Shown: piece by piece, positions 1 through 4,055 of the stretch
Numbering within the stretch: position 1 is the first letter of the stretch
Layout: every line of letters starts with the position of its first letter
Notes under the pieces: generated by a model
Database searches by the model: none
What the model saw: the letters and a program-made list of their open reading frames with translations, nothing else
What the model was told of the DNA's origin: nothing
Translations under genes and position numbers: made by a program
From: an uncultured Clostridia bacterium
GTDB taxonomy: Bacteria > Bacillota > Clostridia > Oscillospirales > Oscillospiraceae
Reading direction: 5' to 3'
Length of the DNA: 6,914 bases
Assembly (NCBI GenBank): GCA_947176425.1
Contig: CAMWQV010000111.1
Span: 1-6,914 of the forward strand

Positions 1-64
1 ACGGCGACCACCGAGAGCTACACGCGTAAGATCGTCGGCAGCGTCAGATGGGTATAAGAGACAT
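1..64 (+). other. Illumina P5/Nextera i5 sequencing adapter left on the contig end
   Basis: This stretch is library adapter, not genome. Positions 1-23 match the 3' part of the Illumina P5 primer with one T-to-G difference at 17. Positions 24-31 read GCGTAAGA, which I recall as Nextera index S517. Positions 32-45 match the i5-side Nextera primer exactly. Positions 46-64 match the 19-base Tn5 mosaic end with differences at 51 (T to G) and 64. The parts occur in the order and spacing of a real adapter. Both internal differences are T to G, which suggests base-calling error. On the minus strand the adapter encodes the peptide SYTHLTLPTI, a familiar contaminant in metagenomic proteins. Genomic sequence starts at about 65, and the exact junction is uncertain by one or two bases. 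Confidence 0.96.
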
Positions 65-1213
65 TCATAGCAGACGGGCGGCGATCAGATGCAAGATGTT
101 CCGCTCCCCGGTGGGCAGAGCGGCAAGGTCGGCCCTGGCGATTTCCGCCGTGGGAATAACCGCATGATGGTCGGTCACTTTGCTGCTGTCCACCACCTGG
201 GCGGCGTTTACCGGGAGAGGCTGGCCCACCATGAAGGACAGCGCCCCCGTCACAGTCTGGCACAGCGCGGGTAGGCCATCTGCCATATCCTCCGTCAGAT
301 AGCGGCTGTCTGTCCGGGGATAGGTCGCCAGCCGCTTTTCATAGAGGGATTGTAAGTAGTCAAGGGTCTGCTGGGCGGTATACTCAAAGAGGCGGTTCGC
401 CTCCCGCTGGAGGGTGGTCAGGTCGTATAGTTTCGGGGGGCGCTCGGTTTTGTCCTTCCGGGTGACGGACTGGACCACGGCAGACTTGCCCAGGCAGGCC
501 GTCCGCAGTTTCTCCGCGTCCGTTTTGGAATTGAATTTCCCGCTTGCCGCCCGGAACGCCTGCAAATCCAGCTCCACCGTATAGAACTTCTCCTTCTTGA
601 AATTCTCAATCGCGGATTCCCGTTCCGCCAGCAGCGTGAGCGTGGGGGTCAGCACCCGGCCCACATTCAGCGTCTTACCTTTATAAAGAGTGGTAAACAG
701 CCGTGTGCCGTTAATGCCAATAAGCCAGTCCGCCTTGGCACGGCAGAGGGCGGCGGCGTAGAGATTGCCGTACCGTTCACCATCTGCCAGATTGTCAAAG
801 CCCTTGCGGATAGCGGATTCTTCCATTGAGGAAATCCACAGCCGCTTGATGGGCTTCGTACATTTGCAGAGATCATAGGTCAGCCGGAAGATCAATTCGC
901 CCTCCCGTCCGGCATCGGTGGCACAGACTACCGCTTCCACATCATCCCGGGCCACAAGCTGGTGCAGGATGTTGAACTGCTTTTTGGTGTCCGGCAGCAC
1001 TTGGAACTGCCACGGGTCAGGGAGGATGGGGAGATCGTCATAGGCCCACTTGGAATAGCGGGGGTCGTAAGCGTCAGCCGGGGCCAGCTCCACCAGATGG
1101 CCGACACACCAGCTCACCAGCCAGCCGCCGCCCTCCATATAGCCGTCTCTTCGGGCAGTCGCACCCAGCACCTTCGATAAAGACATTGCAACACTCGGTT
1201 TTTCCGCAATCAC
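65..1213 (-). CDS. topB: DNA topoisomerase III, N-terminal part (truncated at contig end)
   Basis: This is a type IA topoisomerase, which passes single DNA strands through a transient 5'-phosphotyrosine break. ICE-borne copies probably untangle element DNA during transfer or replication. Numbering from the GTG at 1213, the TOPRIM domain has AEKPSV at residues 3-8 and DAGREGE at 100-106. The second acidic residue of the usual DxDxE is Gly, which I recall as common in mobile-element TopB. Residues 153-187 continue the core (LCRAKADWLIGINGTR, NVGRVLTPTL). The catalytic tyrosine is Tyr298 in TYPRTDSRYL, followed by TDHHAVIPT at 347-355. The gene has 382 codons, against roughly 650-700 residues for full-length relatives, so the C-terminal part is missing. 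The TGA at 67-65 sits at the adapter junction and is probably artificial. The GTG start lies 21 bases from the GGAG at 1238-1235, which is too far. The natural start is probably codon 1225-1223, which reads ACG where ATG is expected and adds T-L-K-L before V-I-A-E-K-P. Family assignment is secure; both ends are uncertain. Confidence 0.93.
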   Translation of the reverse strand: MIAEKPSVAMSLSKVLGATARRDGYMEGGGWLVSWCVGHLVELAPADAYDPRYSKWAYDDLPILPDPWQFQVLPDTKKQFNILHQLVARDDVEAVVCATDAGREGELIFRLTYDLCKCTKPIKRLWISSMEESAIRKGFDNLADGERYGNLYAAALCRAKADWLIGINGTRLFTTLYKGKTLNVGRVLTPTLTLLAERESAIENFKKEKFYTVELDLQAFRAASGKFNSKTDAEKLRTACLGKSAVVQSVTRKDKTERPPKLYDLTTLQREANRLFEYTAQQTLDYLQSLYEKRLATYPRTDSRYLTEDMADGLPALCQTVTGALSFMVGQPLPVNAAQVVDSSKVTDHHAVIPTAEIARADLAALPTGERNILHLIAARLL

Positions 1214-1231
1214 GAGTTTAAGCGTGTTTTT

Positions 1232-1405
1232 TCACTCCTTTTTTAACAATTTTCTGTAACAGATTCCAATGCAGGGCGCATCCCGTCCATAGGGACAGCC
1301 ATAGCAGGGATGGTCAGGAGGACGCACGGGAGGCCCGTGGGCCTCCCGCGTCTCAGTCGGAACTTGGGTCATCATACGCTCATAGGGGCTGTCGGTAAAA
1401 CGCAT
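1232..1405 (-). CDS. Small four-cysteine protein (57 aa), function unknown
   Basis: This short gene begins M-R-F-T-D-S-P-Y-E-R-M-M-T-Q and ends Y-R-K-L-L-K-K-E. Its ATG (1405-1403) shares one base with the TGA stop of the DUF4366 gene (1407-1405). A strong GGAGG at 1417-1413 lies 7 bases upstream, inside the end of that gene. The C-terminal half carries Cys34, Cys37, Cys45 and Cys49 (C-x2-C-x7-C-x3-C, in the stretch CYGCPYGRDAPCIGIC), a pattern that could bind zinc or another metal. The N-terminal half is polar with a Pro-rich linker, and there is no signal peptide or membrane segment. The gene fills most of the apparent gap between the DUF4366 gene and topB, and its last codons form the topB ribosome binding site. 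I recall similar small uncharacterised proteins at this place in related elements. Metal binding is inference; coding status is well supported by the start, stop and coupling. Confidence 0.82.
   Translation of the reverse strand: MRFTDSPYERMMTQVPTETREAHGPPVRPPDHPCYGCPYGRDAPCIGICYRKLLKKE
1235..1240 (-). promoter_or_regulatory. Ribosome binding site of topB (AAGGAG)
   Basis: AAGGAG on the minus strand is formed by the last two sense codons of the preceding 57-residue gene, directly before its TGA stop. It lies 9 bases upstream of the ACG codon at 1225-1223 and 21 bases upstream of the GTG at 1213. The spacing therefore points to position 1225 as the intended topB start and suggests translational coupling with the small gene. 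Confidence 0.75.
1327..1348 (-). repeat. Perfect 9-bp GC-rich inverted repeat with 4-base loop
   Basis: The arms CGGGAGGCC (1327-1335) and GGCCTCCCG (1340-1348) are exact reverse complements around a 4-base loop, so the transcript can form a very stable hairpin. It lies inside the 57-residue gene, over its Pro-rich linker codons. No T run follows on either strand, so it does not look like an intrinsic terminator. It could slow ribosomes, stabilise the RNA, or be a small inserted palindrome. Confidence 0.8.
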
Positions 1406-2871
1406 CAATCGTCCTCCGGTTCCTCATAGCCGTAGCCGTCCGGGTACTCCGGTTCCTCCGGCTCCGCATAGGGGTCATGGCGGGGGGCGGGTTCCACATC
1501 GTCCTCGTTGATGGTTTCCTCGTCCTCGCCGGTCAGATCGTCAAAATCGTCCGCATCATCCAGATCGTGCTTGGGCTTGTAGATTTTCAGATAGTAGCCA
1601 GCGCCGCCAACCGCCAATGCCGCAAGCAGCACCAGGATCATCGTACCGTTGCCACCCTTTTCCGGCTTCTCAGGCTCCGGGTCCGCATCAGGATCAGCGG
1701 CGGGGGCTTTGCCGGTGCAGTCCTTCAAAGACAGGACACAGACCGGACAATCCGTCTTAACCTCGCCGGGAGCGCATTTATCCGTGCAGGTACAAACCGG
1801 CTCCGGGTCGGGGATAGCAGACACGCCGCCGCCCTCCGGCTCCTTGTCCTTCTCCGCCAGCGCCAGAAGGTCGGATTCCGTGACAGCGTTAAGGAAATAG
1901 ACGTTCTCACTCTCCCGCTGCTTGTCGATCACCAGATAAAAGGTGTTCTCATTGGGCGTGGTGAAGGTAAAAAATTCCTTGCTGTCCGCATCTGTCACAT
2001 TATCCACCACGGTCCCCTGGCCGTCCGGGGTCAGGGGCTTGGCCGTCTGCTCCGTCTGTCCACCGTCCGGCTCCTGGGTCGCGGTAGCCGATGCAGAAGG
2101 GGGCGTGGTTGTGGCGGCGGGTGTAGTAGACGCAGGGATGGTGGTTGTGGCGGGTGTTTTCGCCGGGGTGGTAGTTGCCGGAGTGCTGGCCGCAGGTGCC
2201 TGTGTCTGGACGGGCTGGCTGGTAGCGGGGGCCTGATAGTTGGGGTTCTTCACCTGGACCGTCTGCGAGTAGTTCCCGGCCTTATCCGCCGCCTGGACGG
2301 AAATCTGCTCGGAGGTCCCCAGGTTTTTCAGAGGTACATCCAGCGTATTGCCGGTCAGATTGGTGTAGCATTTCCCGCTTACGGTGATATGCGCCACACC
2401 GGAGAGATCGTCGCTGGCCTCCACCCGCAGCACATTCCCGCTGATGTTGGCTTTCACAGTGGGAGCGTTGCGGTCGAAGCACTCCATATAGCGGGAGTTC
2501 TCATACACTTCTCCGTCATGCCCGGTGACGCGGACATAGACGGTGCAGTTATCGGTAATATCAACCGTGCCGTAGTAGCGGTCCTCCCGCTGCTCCAGAC
2601 TGGCGGTGATATTCCTCCAACTGCCGTTTCGGTCGATTCTGACCTCTGCCGAGGCAAAGCCGCCGCCCGTCTCGTCCGTGAGGCAGACCTTGGCGGAGGT
2701 CCTAGTGCTGGCCCAATCAGCGGGCAGCATGATCTCAATGGTAACACCGGAGGCAGACGGTTCCACATCGGCGGCATAGGCCGCGCCCATCATGGAAAAC
2801 GCCGTCCCCAGGCAAAGGAATACGCACAGCAGCAGAGCCACCGTGCGTTGCAGGGGTTTACTTCTTTTCAT
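1405..2871 (-). CDS. CD1107/DUF4366-family mobile-element surface protein
   Basis: This is an exported, membrane-anchored accessory protein of conjugative elements whose biochemical role is unknown. With the ATG at 2871 it has 488 residues. Residues 1-33 form a signal peptide (basic start KRSK, hydrophobic core VALLLCVFLCLG, AYA cleavage site). Residues 35-205 look like two beta-rich Ig-like modules; the second contains DDLSG and ADKAGNYS. Residues about 210-262 are a Thr/Pro/Ala-rich linker. Residues about 279-340 match the DUF4366 core (NVTDADSKEFFTFTTPNENT). A six-cysteine cluster follows at about 358-388 (CTCTDKC, CPVC, DC). A transmembrane helix lies at about 409-428 (MILVLLAALAVGGAGYYL), and the cytoplasmic tail has about 26 Asp/Glu in its last 55 residues. 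The start was chosen because AAAGGAG (2888-2882) lies 10 bases upstream and the signal peptide begins there; a frame-open ATG at 2913 would put 14 charged residues ahead of it. The gap to the DUF4315 stop is 4 bases. There is no LPxTG sorting motif. Confidence 0.88.
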   Translation of the reverse strand: MKRSKPLQRTVALLLCVFLCLGTAFSMMGAAYAADVEPSASGVTIEIMLPADWASTRTSAKVCLTDETGGGFASAEVRIDRNGSWRNITASLEQREDRYYGTVDITDNCTVYVRVTGHDGEVYENSRYMECFDRNAPTVKANISGNVLRVEASDDLSGVAHITVSGKCYTNLTGNTLDVPLKNLGTSEQISVQAADKAGNYSQTVQVKNPNYQAPATSQPVQTQAPAASTPATTTPAKTPATTTIPASTTPAATTTPPSASATATQEPDGGQTEQTAKPLTPDGQGTVVDNVTDADSKEFFTFTTPNENTFYLVIDKQRESENVYFLNAVTESDLLALAEKDKEPEGGGVSAIPDPEPVCTCTDKCAPGEVKTDCPVCVLSLKDCTGKAPAADPDADPEPEKPEKGGNGTMILVLLAALAVGGAGYYLKIYKPKHDLDDADDFDDLTGEDEETINEDDVEPAPRHDPYAEPEEPEYPDGYGYEEPEDD

Positions 2872-2875
2872 AGGC

Positions 2876-3121
2876 TCAATTCTCCTTTCCGATATTTGTT
2901 GTGGACGGTTCATTCATCGCCCGGATCATGTTCAGCACGGCCCGCAGGTCCTCCGGCTCGGAGATCATACCGCGCACCGCCTGGACAATTTCAATGTTTT
3001 CCTGCTCCGTGATCTGCCGCTCAATGTCCCGGACACGGGCCTGCCACTCGCTGGCCTTTTCCTTCGCCCGAACAAGGTCGGCTTTCAGACGGTCAAGTTT
3101 GGTTTCCTTCGGCTCACGCAC
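2876..3121 (-). CDS. DUF4315 family protein (81 aa), GTG start
   Basis: This is a small soluble protein of a family found almost only beside CD1108- and DUF4366-type genes in Firmicutes conjugative elements; its role is unknown. After the start (REPKETKLDRL), residues about 6-45 form a charged, heptad-like helix (LDRLKADLVRAKEKASEWQ, then ARVRDIERQITEQE) likely to be a coiled coil. The family-typical segment ENIEIVQAVRGM and a second short helix (PEDLRAVLNMIRAMN) follow. The GTG at 3121-3119 was chosen because GGAGG at 3134-3130 lies 8 bases upstream and the protein then begins just before the conserved helix. An in-frame ATG at 3172 would add 17 residues that merely read through the end of the radical SAM gene. 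The gene overlaps that upstream gene by 8 bases, and its own last codons carry the ribosome binding site of the DUF4366 gene. Confidence 0.88.
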   Translation of the reverse strand: MREPKETKLDRLKADLVRAKEKASEWQARVRDIERQITEQENIEIVQAVRGMISEPEDLRAVLNMIRAMNEPSTTNIGKEN

Positions 3122-4022
3122 GTTTCCCACCTCCCAGCCTGCCGGGGATGTAGTCGGCAAAGTCCGGCACAATATGGAAAATACGCTTGTTATTCACCCA
3201 GCGTTGGAGCTGGCGGGTGATGGGCGGGGCGCTGGGACGGTCGTAGACCATTACATAAGGCTCATAACCCATATCCCGCAGAGTTTCCACCCGATAAAGG
3301 TCCTGCTCATGGGTGCTGCCGTAGTTGGTCAGCACATAGACCCGCCTCCGCCGGACGCTGTGAATATTGGTCAGGTCCAGAAAACGGCGGAAGTACGGGG
3401 TCAGGTCCATGTCAGGATCATCCCAGGCGAAATGTACCGCTTTTGTCCGCACACGGTTTAAGAGGGCCACGTTATCCGGGGTGATAAGCCGAACATCCAA
3501 GCCCTGCGTGAAGTCCACATAGGCACGGCTCTCCGCCAACTGCAAGATCAGCTTTTCATGGTCAGGGCAGGCCAGAAGATTAGCGTCCAGCAGCTTGATC
3601 TCCTTCTGACCATCCCAAAATTCAGCGAGGTCGGCAACCTGGACGCTCCGCCGCCCTTCTTTGTCCGAAACCAAACAAAATCCGCAGTTTCTCGGACAGC
3701 CCCGGCTCAGAAAGCCGTAGGCGGTGTCAGAAAACTGCGGATATAAGGGGTAATCCGGGCGGGTATGCTCCACCGCGTCAGGGAGGTTGGGGCCGGGGCC
3801 GTAGCCCGTGCCGCCACAAATCACTTCGTCAGCGTTGGTGACGGTGATCGTGTCCTTGGAGTAGGTGTCGGTGAACACCTTGCTTTTGTAAACACGGTCA
3901 TAGTGGCCGTCCGGCCTCCACCACTCCACGCTGTCGCCCTGCGCCTTGTGGTAGGCAGACAGCTTCATCAGGCACAAATTGGGAAAATTGTGCGAATCCA
4001 CGTCACATAAACCGATTTTCAT
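3114..4022 (-). CDS. Radical SAM protein of unknown substrate
   Basis: This is a probable 4Fe-4S radical S-adenosylmethionine enzyme of 302 residues. The cluster motif is Cys109-x3-Cys113-x2-Cys116 in SRGCPRNCGFCLVSD. The N-terminal 95 residues (starting MKIGLCDVDSHNFPNLCLMK) resemble the Rossmann-like region that precedes the SAM barrel in cobalamin-binding-type radical SAM proteins, but I see no DxHxxG cobalamin motif. Further barrel segments are IKLLDANLLACPDHEKL (about 142-158), DFTQGLDVRLIT and HFAWDDPDMD. The C-terminus is short and basic, with no extra cysteine cluster of SPASM type. The ATG at 4022 has GGAG at 4034-4031, 8 bases upstream. It follows the hydrolase gene after 33 bases and overlaps the DUF4315 gene by 8 bases, so it is part of the transfer operon. 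I recall similar proteins in gut phages and mobile elements, but none with a known reaction. Class assignment is firm; substrate is unknown. Confidence 0.88.
   Translation of the reverse strand: MKIGLCDVDSHNFPNLCLMKLSAYHKAQGDSVEWWRPDGHYDRVYKSKVFTDTYSKDTITVTNADEVICGGTGYGPGPNLPDAVEHTRPDYPLYPQFSDTAYGFLSRGCPRNCGFCLVSDKEGRRSVQVADLAEFWDGQKEIKLLDANLLACPDHEKLILQLAESRAYVDFTQGLDVRLITPDNVALLNRVRTKAVHFAWDDPDMDLTPYFRRFLDLTNIHSVRRRRVYVLTNYGSTHEQDLYRVETLRDMGYEPYVMVYDRPSAPPITRQLQRWVNNKRIFHIVPDFADYIPGRLGGGKRA
3128..3134 (-). promoter_or_regulatory. Ribosome binding site deciding the DUF4315 GTG start (GGAGGTG)
   Basis: GGAGG at 3134-3130 lies inside the last codons of the radical SAM gene and 8 bases before the GTG at 3121. 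It is a near-consensus Shine-Dalgarno sequence and favours this GTG over the ATG at 3172. Confidence 0.75.
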
Positions 4023-4030
4023 GTATCACG

Positions 4031-4034
4031 CTCC
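4031..4034 (-). promoter_or_regulatory. Ribosome binding site of the radical SAM gene (GGAG)
   Basis: GGAG lies 8 bases before the ATG at 4022, inside the 33-base gap after the hydrolase gene. The gap shows no terminator hairpin and no convincing promoter, so read-through from upstream is likely. Confidence 0.65.
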
Positions 4035-4055
4035 ATTCTCAAAAAGTTGTAAAAA

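Noticed and set aside
18..263. Short minus-strand open frame crossing the left end
   Set aside because: Its last residues (SYTHLTLPTI) are translated adapter and the rest is an off-frame reading of topB.
1327..1348. Intrinsic terminator between the DUF4366 gene and topB
   Set aside because: The hairpin is strong but has no T run on either strand and lies inside a coding sequence.
1405..1650. LPxTG-type sortase anchor at the C-terminus of the DUF4366 protein
   Set aside because: There is a membrane helix but no LPxTG-like motif before it, and a long acidic tail follows, so it is a plain transmembrane protein.
2094..2240. Tandem DNA repeat in the Thr/Pro/Ala linker
   Set aside because: The stretch is low complexity at the peptide level, but no regular repeat unit is kept in the DNA.
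1477..3012. Long open frame of 511 codons on the plus strand
   Set aside because: It is antisense to the DUF4366 and DUF4315 genes, has low-complexity Arg/Gly-rich content, no recognisable domain and no good ribosome binding site. GC-rich codon bias on the real strand explains it.
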